DNA from: Plectrocnemia conspersa
Taxonomy: Eukaryota > Arthropoda > Insecta > Trichoptera > Polycentropodidae
Length of the DNA stretch: 64,000 bases
Reading direction: 5' to 3'
NCBI GenBank assembly: GCA_009617715.1
Contig: VTFK01000162.1
Location: forward strand, 62,001-126,000
Within the stretch, counting starts at the first letter, position 1, and every line of letters starts with the position of its first letter. Positions 34,501 through 44,466 of this stretch are shown here, in pieces. The translations under genes were made by a program, and so were the position numbers. The notes beneath the pieces were generated by a model. The model did no database searches, had not been told where the DNA came from, and was given only the letters and a program-made list of their open reading frames with translations.

Positions 34501-36201
34501 ACGTGCCGGACGAATCCATGCGGCGCCGGCCCGACGCTGCCCATACAACACCACCCCCACTACAAGGCGCCGGCCCGGTGCCGGGCACATCCATCCGGTA
34601 CGTGTGAAATTTAGTGGAAATATATTCAGCATATTAATTTTTTCTAGATACATATATGCCTTTTCTAAGTACCGGAAAACTTGTATGAACGCTATGTAGA
34701 CTATGTCAATGAAAATATCATTATGCCCTAATAAATTATCAGGTGTACAATTTCTTCACACTCGTACAATAAAGTAAGATTGGGGTCCCTTCATACAAAC
34801 ACAATGCCGTAGCACTCTGCTTCATTATATTTTACTGTTAATGCACAGTCTAATTAACGTAAAATAATAAAACCTACATACCGCACCAGCCTGGTGTTTT
34901 CAATGTCTTAATTCAAGAGCATAGGCATAAAATCAATATCATTGTATCATTGTAATGTGTAAAGCAGCACTTTGAGCGAATCAATCTTCACACTGAATTT
35001 GTGTATCTGTAGATTGTAATAAATTCTAAAAATTTTCAATGAGGAAATTATTAGAATTTGGTATCCATCAAACTTTAGTATGAATACCAGCGGTAAGAAG
35101 ATTAGATCATCTTGCTAGAATGATATTTGGTGGTTTCTATTTAAAAATGAGCTATAAGAGTTATATCAAGAGCCTAACATAAACAACAATACCCACGTGA
35201 GTCTGGATGTCTATCACAAATCTATGACTCGAAGTCTGCAAAGTGGTTAACTTTCAATAAGTTTGAGAGTAAGAAAGTTTAAGTAGACTGCGACTTCATT
35301 GCTGCTGGGTCAGAGTACAAAAAAAAACATCAAGAACTTGTGCTGCGTAGTCCAGAACCTAGACGCCAAGACTACAATGGTAGCAGCTCTTTGAAAAAAT
35401 GTGAAAACACTTCTGAGATAGCTAGAAATCAGATAGAAAGGAAAAACTACTTTTTAATACAGGTTTTAGCTGAATGTAATCAGGTGTTCATCACTACGCA
35501 GTCTGCTAAGAGTAAATAATACTTTTTGTAATTTGATTTTCTTAGTTATTTCATGTAGTTCATGACCATTTAATCATAGTTTATTTTCTTGAATGACTTT
35601 TATTTTTTCTAGCTTACCGTCATTATTGGTAAGCTAAAAAATATACTAAAAAAACGACCATTAGATCACAATAAAATAAATAATTATCACTTGGACCAGA
35701 TAATACCACAACATTTCTTTAGATGCCATTTTTAAACTCCCAAGTCGGACTAGTCAAACTTTGTATAGCTCCATGTGCTTTATGACCTAAATTAAAATTA
35801 CAGTGATGACCATAGCAAAAATGAAACAAATTTAAAATAAGCATTCATATATTGTTTTTTTATCTTGGGCATTTACAAAATACTCAAATATTTTTGTCAA
35901 ACAGTTTCTGCTGCTTATTATAAAAAAATCTGCTATGACCTTGAAAATATATGTGCATCAAGAGAATGTGCTTAAGTTGAGCTTTCTAATAAAATGTTCT
36001 ACTTTTTCTATAGCATTAGCAGTTTAAGAGATAAATGTATTTAAAAATACATTCTTTTTGCTACCCTAAATGAACTAAACTATATTGTTTTGCTTATTGG
36101 CAAACATTAAATAAATATATTTAATTAGCCCAGTTAATAACGGGAAACGTGGATCTCTTAATAAAACATAATAGCATACCTTGATAGTTGAATTTCAACA
36201 T
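31553..36201 (-). CDS. GCAT: Glycine C-acetyltransferase (2-amino-3-ketobutyrate CoA ligase), mitochondrial
   Basis: A PLP enzyme that cleaves 2-amino-3-ketobutyrate with CoA into glycine and acetyl-CoA, the second step of threonine breakdown in mitochondria. Exons, 5' to 3' on the minus strand: 36201-36180, 33829-33636, 33569-33468, 33401-33194, 33120-32940, 32205-32013, 31951-31774, 31707-31553; 410 residues (human about 419). The first exon has only seven codons (MLKFNYQ); joined in phase 1 it gives [19 protein letters not shown], a basic, acid-free start suited to a mitochondrial presequence. Conserved blocks include [43 protein letters not shown] (D223 and H226 at the cofactor) and [10 protein letters not shown] with the PLP lysine K257, then [11 protein letters not shown] and [10 protein letters not shown]. 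All motifs are intact. A foldback element lies in intron 1. Exon 1 is the least certain part. Confidence 0.95.
34411..34611. repeat. GC-rich foldback element with about 72-bp inverted arms
   Basis: The left arm (from TTTCACACGTGCC at 34412) and the right arm (ending CGTGTGAAA at 34609) are inverted repeats for about 72 bp with scattered mismatches. The cores are CCCGGCACCGGGCCGGCGCC and GTAGTGGGGATGGTGTTG. Between them, from about 34497, is a third partial copy of the arm start in direct orientation (TTTCAGACGTGCCGGACGAA). It sits in GCAT intron 1 and explains the overlapping 112-codon frame at 34361-34699, which is not a gene. No target duplication was resolved. Confidence 0.85.
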
Positions 36202-38130
36202 TTTTTAAACTTGATGGTGTGTGCTCTAAAACAGTGTACTCTCTATGGTACTTGATTGAATAATGACTGTAGAAACCTGTTTGCCAGTTACAATTACAGT
36301 GATTGTAAACATTTTGATGCTGGCACCTTTTTTGAGCAATAAATAAATACAAAATTAAAATTAATAGCTTATACAGTTATGCCATAAAGATAAGATTTAT
36401 ATGTAGAATTACAAGATGGGTTAAGCTGTAAATTTTATGGTTTACAAAAACCTTCTTTAAAATAATACCAGAAAATGAATTTTTATTATTATTAAATGTA
36501 AAATCTATGATACATAATACATATTGTACATATTTAAAGCAGTTTCTATATTATGAAAAGGAAATTTGGTATAAAATTGCAGTAAAAAATTTTTTTTTCT
36601 GCCAATGATAATATATGTAGTTACTGCTAGCATATATTTTACTATTTTTTTTTTTGCTCACTATAACTTAACATAAATGCATTATTTTAACGGGTTTTAG
36701 GGATTACACATAAAGTGTAAAAATATTTTTTAGTATTTGTCGAAGCAAAAGTGTAAGGATGAATTTTATTTATTTTTATTATTAAATCTTCCATTATAAC
36801 CTGACAGGCGTAAGCCCAGTGCGTTACAAGAGGGTAAATCTGTGCCAACTGAGTAAGTCAATCAGATATAATAAATACCTACAAGTAAGTGTTAACCACC
36901 AAATTGAAAGTCTGTAATATAATATAATTTAAGTAAAGTAATATAATTTATAAACAATAGATGTCACTGCAACTGGGGCTGGTTCTTTAATAAAAAATAC
37001 ATATGCCATTATATTATTATGGCAGATAAATAAAATTGTATTTTATTTAATTGGGTATGAGATTCTTAATAGCTGAAAGAAATAGGAGTGGAATCGTGAC
37101 TATGTGTTCCTTGCAGGTTTGGATCTTAAACTAATATGTAACATATATCTATATAAATACTAATATATTCAGCAGTAGTAATCACTTTGTATAATAAATT
37201 AGTTGTAAAATCATTTTGCTTACACACAAAATACTAATAAAACCATTTCTGGGAATATTTCATGAATTTTCGCCAAAATTTGTGTCAAAATTACAACGAT
37301 TCCAAATACCTTCACATAATGACATTGGAAAAATAATACCAAATTAAATAATATTTAACTATTTATTTTTCCCAAAATAATATGTAACATTACAATTTAC
37401 ATAATTGTATATGAACACTAATATCAATCACATATGTACCAGTAAAAACAAAAAAACCCTTTGCAATAAACATTCATTATAAACCAATAAAAAATATTTC
37501 CCTAAATAATATATATATTCAATAATTAATGATTTATTGTTTGAGAATGTCTGATGCGTTTTAAATACAGCTGTATATACAAAACGAATATAAAATATGA
37601 CATTTCCATTTATTTTTATCCTCGTCTCAACTTCATTTAAAATATGTATTACAATGATGCAAACACAGTGTTATATAGCCTATTTAAAAAAATTGTAAGA
37701 AAAGATATATTTAGTCAATATGTATTCCATTTACATATTAGATAAAATCTACTTTCATTATAATCGAAAATGTAAATATTACCTTTACAAAAATTGAGTG
37801 CTTTGAATATGAAAACTTGGATTAAAACAAGAAAATTTGATGCAAATTCTTTAAAAATATATGTATGTATGTATGCAATTCCGAGTTATCGAAATTAAGT
37901 ACTATATTATATTAATTTTGCACAAATGCATTACAGTAGCGCCTTAATGGATGATAATCAAATGGACTTAAATTTATATTGCATTTATTATTTCCATCTG
38001 CCGTTCAAGTAATTGTTATTCTTTTCAGTCGCAATTGAGCTGTGCACACAGCTTGAATTAATTACATCAAGATACATTTTCATTAAAGAAGCAGCTATAA
38101 TGCGACCAAAGCTACGGCTGAAACTATTTA
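36202..38130. other. Spacer between GCAT start and ASNA1 stop
   Basis: AT-rich. It must contain the GCAT promoter at its left end (minus strand) and the ASNA1 3' end at its right; minus-strand AATAAA at 37984-37989 is about 140 bp after the ASNA1 stop. At 36780-36837 lies a 58-bp repeat fragment alignable to 5228-5284. A short ATGT-type microsatellite occurs near 37860. No other gene seen. Confidence 0.6.
37984..37989 (-). promoter_or_regulatory. Candidate poly(A) signal of ASNA1
   Basis: Minus-strand AATAAA about 142 bp after the ASNA1 stop codon (38131-38133). Confidence 0.4.
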
Positions 38131-40998
38131 CTATTTGGGAACGTATGGTTTAATCAAGTTTACAGAGAAGTCCTCAACTTGATCCACACCCCTCACTTCT
38201 CTCTCCAACAACGGAAGCTTTGTAACGTGAAAATCTTCATACAAATCGGCTATTTGATCTAAATATTTTTCTTGAACCTGTAATAATTTATTTATTATAG
38301 TTAAATAGTGGTCTATATTGTATTAAATTTTAGTTTACCTTGTGTCTTGCAGCGCATAGACTGCAAGGAGCGTCACTGGGTTTTTTCATCAAGAGTTGAT
38401 TTACGACGATATTATGCGTATCGATCCCGCATCTGGTCAACTCTTGAACAAGACGTTCAGTTTCATATAGAGATAAAAATTCAGCAATACAAACGCATAC
38501 AAACGTAGCTTGATCCTATGAAAAAATCGATGTTTATTGAAATGAGTATTTTCACACTAAATCCATTTAATAATTACCGGATCTCTAAACTGTGCATTTA
38601 GTTGCTTTATGACGGAGAGCATCTCTTCAATTTTCGATGTAAAAGTGTCAGCATTGAAATCGCTCATTCCAAATAAAGTAGCAACTTGATTGAAAAATGG
38701 AGCCACCTATAAAAAATAATGTATTATTTACTTAAAATTAATCCATTATTTATGTTTTATAATAAATTTAATTTAATTACTTACCTTCATTTTTAACTTC
38801 AGTAATTTTCCAAGACCTTTCTCAATAACTTGAGGGAAGGATAATAATCGTAGAGTGTGGCCAGTAGGAGCAGTATCAAAAACGACTACACTAAAGTTCA
38901 TTCCTTTCACTAATCTATAAAATAATACAAAATGTTAAATATAATTATTACATAGATCTAGTAATGAGGAAAAACATACTTCATAACTTCTGTATAGCTC
39001 ATAGCTTCGTCTATTCCAGGAAAAGGGCCAAGAAACTCTTGAAGCGCATCTTTTCCGAGTTTCATCGCTTCGTTGTCGGTATCAAAGTACTCTTCGGGCA
39101 ATTCATTGAGACCAGCACTTGGATCGATCTCCATAGCAAACAGATTTTCGAAGCCGTTCACTTTTGTCGGTACCTAAAAATATGAATGAAATTAATACAA
39201 TATAATATACATATCATCGGTTTGGAAGATTGTCACAATTCAAAAAATAGTCATTGTGATCTTTATGTGAAACAACAAGATATGCTCAATATTTTTATAT
39301 TGAAAAGAGTTGCAAGTTATAAATCGCTATATATAATTTATGATAATTTTTGTGTTTCCAGGACATGTTAGCTATGACCCAACTATTGTCTGGAATTGTT
39401 GCTCCTATGTGTTTTATTTAATATTGCATTTTTAGTGCAATAAATGATCAATGCGATCATTATCTTGCATGTGATTGATCTGCAGGAGTAATATAGAAAT
39501 AAAAAGCTTTCATACAAGAAGAAAGAGAAGAACAGAATAAATGCTATTTATAATTTCTAAGCACTGTTGTGTATTTTCCTAAGAAAACCAACGTCTTAAT
39601 CCGTAAGACGTTGGTTTTCTTACACTATTCTCTGTAAGGCTGAAAGAAATTTCTTCCTTTAATTGTTGTGCCAAGAAACTTTGTGATACACTGACGCCAA
39701 CAGATGAGTCCTGCATACCAAAGCAATAGCCTCAAAATAGTAGTACAATATAAACCAATTTTAAACATAAACTTTGTTAACTTTTACATAAAAAATTTGA
39801 TAACATCAAATCTAAAGATGGCATGTGTTTTTTAAAGGGTTATTTTAAGAATTGTTTGTCGCATTTGCTTCTGGTACATTGACACTAATTTATCCCAATG
39901 CAAACGTAATACCTATATTTTCCTACAAACAAAAAAAGTTGTACCACAATAATATTATGCTTTCTATCAATTATTGTTTTGTCTAAAATATTATTTTTAT
40001 TCTATTTCATCATATTTTTCTTTACATACTTTTATTAAAATATTTAAAAAAAATGGATAACTCAATATAGCTTGAATTATTTATATCATTTATTCCGATC
40101 AAGACAAGATTTATTACTCAGCAAATTTTAAAATGCTTCCCTTGAAAATATATTCATTATGTGTGGTGACCAAGCGCATACGGTGAGATACATTCCCTTT
40201 AACTCGCTCCCGTGTTAAGTGACGTGAGCGAGTGAGAGATAAGGGCGTGTGGAACGCATGTAATGCACACCATTATCTCTCACTCACACGAGCGAGCGAA
40301 AAGAAATATATCTCACCATACAGTGAGTCTTATTCTAAGTCGATAATAAATAATAAAAATTACCTTTGAAAACTTTTGATCGAAAGCATCGGATATATTG
40401 TGAGCTGGATCCGTCGATATTATGAGAACTGATTCTCTAACTTTCGAAAGTTGTACAGCGAGACTGCAGCTATATACAAATACAATAACATATTATTAAA
40501 CACACAATAACGAATAGTAAGATATAACAATTGTTCTTTTCGAAGAATTACTAAATAAATAAACTAAGTGCATCTATGCTATTTATTTTTCATATAATTT
40601 CGGTAGTTCCAAAATTGTATGAAAAATGGCATTTTATAGTAACATGGGTAAATATAATGCAATAAATAATAAATACTTATGTTAATGAGCAATATTGCAT
40701 AAAAAGCTGATCAGATTTCAAAATACTGACGTGGCATTTTGTATTTGTACACTTTTATTTATTTATCAATGGTAGCCATAGCCTTTGGTTGAATGTGTCA
40801 AATGGCAATTATGTACGTAAATTTGATTTGATTTGGTTATAACCTGCAAGTAGTTTTGCCGACGCCTCCTTTTCCGCCCACGAATATCCATTTTAGTGAA
40901 GTTTGCGATACAACGTTCTGCAGAGAAGGCTCTAGAGGCTCCAAATTTGCGTCAGCCGGCTCCATGCTTGCTGTCACTTTAGTGTTACCATTGTTCAT
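38131..40998 (-). CDS. ASNA1: ATPase ASNA1/GET3 (tail-anchored protein targeting)
   Basis: The cytosolic homodimeric ATPase that captures C-terminal membrane anchors and delivers them to the ER receptor (TRC40/GET pathway). Exons on the minus strand: 40998-40844, 40469-40364, 39173-38980, 38914-38785, 38706-38578, 38515-38339, 38277-38131; 345 residues (human 348), all phases consistent. Visible motifs are the deviant P-loop GGKGGVGKT (residues 41-49), switch I STDPAHN (70-76), [15 protein letters not shown], switch [10 protein letters not shown] (165-172), and the zinc CxxC C289/C292 ([10 protein letters not shown]) that holds the dimer. The start at 40998 was chosen because family length and the acidic leader fit; a second ATG is 11 codons downstream. 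Intron 2 holds a MITE and a perfect hairpin. Nothing suggests inactivation. Confidence 0.97.
39580..39622. repeat. Perfect 19-bp inverted repeat with 5-nt loop
   Basis: TAAGAAAACCAACGTCTTA (39580-39598), loop ATCCG, then the exact complement (39604-39622). It lies inside ASNA1 intron 2 and would be in the pre-mRNA. No flanking transposon features were found, and the stem is shorter and more perfect than a typical microRNA precursor. Confidence 0.9.
40171..40321. repeat. Palindromic MITE, copy B (in ASNA1 intron 2)
   Basis: An imperfect palindrome of about 150 bp. The left end ATACGGTGAGATACATTCCC matches the inverted right end, where TATATCTCACCATA closes the repeat, and the inner arms GAGTGAGAGATAAGGGCGTG and its inverted partner meet near GCATGTAATGC. 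The left half is closely alignable to copy A at 20514-20636 on the other strand. This is the more complete copy. Confidence 0.8.
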
Positions 40999-42470
40999 TT
41001 TTATTTTCCCAAAATATAACAACGGACAATGGCCAATATTTATATAAAACTAAAATATTTTTTAATTTTATTTAAAAACAGGTGTTTACATTTCGAATAA
41101 TATATTAAAATATATATAAAAAAATATAATAAATAGTATATATTATTTAATATTACTTAAATTGATAAAATATGTCACAGGTTAAGGTAAAAAATTCACG
41201 AAAAACATGTGATATAATTTATAGAAGCCGCTCGGAACCATTTTTAATTGGTTTAAAACTAATGAAAAAAGAACTTGTTTATTCAGTAAATAATTTAAAA
41301 AAAATCTGTAATGGAAGAACTGTTATGCGACACATATAAGTAGGGAGTTGAAAAAATATCTGATCCATAAGCATAAACAAAATATGCCAAATTTTGTTTT
41401 CGCGTTACTGCATGACATACATGAGAAAGGAGGGGTAAAATTGTTAATTTTTAATGTAAAATAATATTGGACAAGTTATCGATTTGTTTAAACGCTAAGG
41501 TCTGCGCCCTGCGACCCAACATGACAATTATAATTATAAAAACAACCAAATATACATGAGAATTAATAACTATCGCTGACATACAATATTTGACGAGTTG
41601 TTATTTAATCTAATGTTCTTACAAGATTTAAAAAAAATCATTTTATAACAAATATGAAAAGCATTCAAATGCTGTCAAAAAGTTACTAGTTTTATCACTA
41701 TCAAACAAGTTTTGGATGACATTTTTAATAACATAGATCAAAAAGTAGTGTCGTAATCAGGCGTAAATTTTTTACAGCAAAACACATCTTGAAAATAACT
41801 CCAAATATCGTTAGTGCTTACTTAGTGATTTCGCACAGTTCGCCGAACTACTTAAAACAGTGTGGCTGATGTTATTGACAACAAAACCAGGAGACTTATA
41901 ATGGAAAATTCATTTTTGTCGTGTTTTTAAAGTGTGGAAATATTTTTATGCATTTATGATTACCAATTGCAGCGGAGAACGTTCTTTTTCGACATTAAAA
42001 TGTGTAAAAAATAAGTAAAGGAACATTATGGAACAGATCGCTTAAATAGCCCCAACTTAACGAATTTTGAACGTAATTTACTTAGAGAAATTTATTTGAC
42101 TAGTGTTATTTTCAAATTTGCGCACATTAATTCGAGAAAAGTTTGTTTATAAAAGTTTTGTTTTATTTTTTATCTTAAATTAATCTAAAGGCCTTAATAC
42201 AGCACTGGTGCTTACCCAGTCCCAAAACTTGCTCTGAACCAGTTGCAATTTCGAGTTGAATTTTAAACTTCATTACATTACATTTTACATAAACGTAATT
42301 TATTTATTTGCGCTGGCAGCATTCAATGTGAAAACGTCAGTTTACGCGCACAATATCAATAATGATCGCTGTTTATATTATCGAACATAATTTGTGAAAC
42401 ATGAATGAAAATGTTACAAACCTCCAATAATCTATCAAAACACAAATGATTCATTCAAAAATATTTCAAA
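40999..42470. other. Divergent spacer between ASNA1 and FKRP
   Basis: The start codons of ASNA1 (minus) and FKRP (plus) face away from each other across 1.47 kb, so both promoters must lie here. No core promoter element is clear. A decayed hAT-type transposase tail at 41925-42130 occupies part of it. Confidence 0.6.
41925..42130 (+). pseudogene. hAT transposase C-terminal dimerisation remnant
   Basis: The plus strand reads TNCSGERSFSTLKCVKN at about 41963-42012, then a stop, then in another frame NLLREIYL at about 42075-42100. This is the signature of the C-terminal dimerisation region of hAT transposases and their domesticated relatives (CSGERSFS-x-LK-x-KN, then L-L-x-I-E-x-x-L-L-R). Stops and a frame change show decay. 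It is not the same family as the hAT at 12610, whose tail reads PTSTATERVF. Confidence 0.75.
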
Positions 42471-44282
42471 ATGCGTTTGCGCGTCTCTAAATGTCGTTGT
42501 CGATATGCTGTTTTGATAACGTTCATAAACGTATTTTTATTATGTCTATTATGGAAACTATTTTACCTCCAACGGGAGCCATCGACGGCGTCAGTCACGA
42601 CAGTGCCAGCTCCGGTGCCGTCCAAAGCCCCCAACAGGCACATCACCAAAATGATAACTATAGTTCTGAGACAGTTCGAAAACTTCGAAAATGACGTCGC
42701 CCCAACCTTGCAATCGATATTGACCCTATTACCTAACATTCAGATCGTAGTGGTCTCGGACAACCCCCCGTATCCTCCGTTCGAGTTCACAGTATCGAAT
42801 ACGACGTTGAAGAACGTAAAAGTCGTCAATTTAGAAGTCAATCTTTTATCAAATCCCAGAGACTCTGATCCGTTGAACTTTGTTAAAACGAAATACGTGC
42901 TGTTCATACCGGATTCTGTGCGAATATCGTCGCGACAGAACATACAACACATGTTAACGTTTATCACAAAAAATCCCAACGAGAGTGTCGTCGCGCCGTT
43001 CTCTAGCACCAAATTTTTAAATTGCCAAAAACTGGATTTAAACTTGAAAGAGTGGTCTTTGAGATATGAACAAACTAAAACGCAATCAGTTTGCGACGCC
43101 GTATCTGGTAAACATGCCATTTTAATGGCTACAGAGACATTAAGAATTCTTCCTCGTCCATTTATGCTACCATTTCCAGAAGCCTTATATCTTCAAATGG
43201 TTGCAAAAAATATGAAAGTTTGTGTTGTTATTATTAATTAATTCATGTTGGTTCAATATATAATATAATAATAAATATATTTTGTTTATTTATATTGCAG
43301 ATTCATGTATTATCGGAAATATCATTTTCTGACGGAAAAGGCCTTTTCCGTTCGCAGCCTTCTAAGCAACATTTACGGGTACTAGAAAGCAATAGAAGAA
43401 TATTGATGTATCAAGCTACAGGAGTTAAGAGAATCATAAGAGAAAGTGGAAGTATCGAATGGCACGGATGCACCAGAGATTCGGAGGTATTTTAAAGCAA
43501 CGATTGTCAACAATAAGCAATATATCTTAGCAGCTTTGTACATGTTTTGTTTTTGTTTTATTTTAGATTATTTTCAACTGTCAACAAATTAAAAATAAAT
43601 ATTTATAATGTTTCCTTTTGTGTATTTCAGAGATGTTTTCCACCTGTGGTAGGAATTCCTTCTTATCTAACAGTCGGTAGGTGGACACCGCCGTGCTGTT
43701 TAGCACATCTCCGTAGAACGTTGCGACATACGCTAACAGTCTTACAACAAGCTGGAGCCCGGTGTTGGCTCGAAGGAGCAACTTTATTAGGAGCCGTTAG
43801 AAAGTATGCCTATTTTGAGTAATTCAATTTTTTTTATCTGATATGTAATTTATTTTTTTAGAAGTGATATTTTGCCGTGGGCGTCACATCTCGAGGTCGG
43901 TATAAACGAAGCTGACGTAGTCAGAGTACAGTGGTTGATGAGAGCGTCGAATCGTGGTGGCGCTCAAGATCCGCAAGGCTTCGTCTGGGAAAAAGCTACG
44001 CAGGGCGATTATTACAGAGTACTTTTCAGCAAACACAACCGTTTGCACGTCAATATATTACCGTTCCGACAAAAGAACGGAACGATGGCCAAAGACACGT
44101 GGTTCGTCGAACATCAGTCAGATTTTCCTGATCACTTCCTTCATCCAATGTCGAGTATCGAATTGGGTGGTAAACAGATGCCTTGCCCGAACAATGTTAG
44201 AGATTTTTTAGAGCATAAATTTGGAAAAGGTGTAATTGAGCAAACAAAGCGACCGGGCTCCAATTTACCTTATCCTATTTAA
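42471..44282 (+). CDS. FKRP: Fukutin-related protein (FKRP)-like, with altered catalytic motif
   Basis: Exons 42471-43217, 43301-43486, 43631-43803, 43862-44282; 508 residues (human 495). FKRP is a Golgi type II enzyme that adds ribitol phosphate to alpha-dystroglycan glycans. The N-terminus has a basic tail and a signal anchor at about residues 12-33, then the stem domain. The zinc-site cysteines fit C306, C313, C333 and C334 ([11 protein letters not shown] and WTPPCC). The C-terminal LicD-type domain is clear: [48 protein letters not shown]. However, the family's metal-binding W-D-x-D-x-D is read here as W375-A-S-H-L-E380, and the later H-V-D is HVN (N433). Frame and splice sites are intact, so this is not a simple pseudogene; catalytic ability is doubtful. 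Poly(A) signal at 44457-44462. Confidence 0.93.
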
Positions 44283-44456
44283 TTTAGATTTGTAGATTAA
44301 AAATTCATTATATACTCGTCGAGTTTAAATTTTGACTTTTAAAATTGCTAAACAATCCTGAAATCAATGCATGAATGAATTTATTAACATATAGTGTGAC
44401 AATTTAATTCCCGGATTGACACTGCAGCAATGATGTCATGTGAAATTAGACCAGGC

Positions 44457-44462
44457 AATAAA
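44457..44462 (+). promoter_or_regulatory. Candidate poly(A) signal of FKRP
   Basis: AATAAATAAA (44457-44466) about 175 bp after the FKRP stop codon. Confidence 0.5.
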
Positions 44463-44466
44463 TAAA

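Noticed and set aside
34361..34699. 112-codon plus-strand open frame rich in Pro, Gly and Arg
   Set aside because: It is translated foldback element; the palindrome explains its composition.
36158..36352. 64-codon minus-strand frame ending in a good donor, considered as a gene or as GCAT exon 1
   Set aside because: A seven-codon start inside it (36201) with a different phase gives a better GCAT presequence; the longer frame contains Glu residues and no recognised domain.
42740..43120. 126-codon minus-strand frame
   Set aside because: Antisense shadow of FKRP exon 1.
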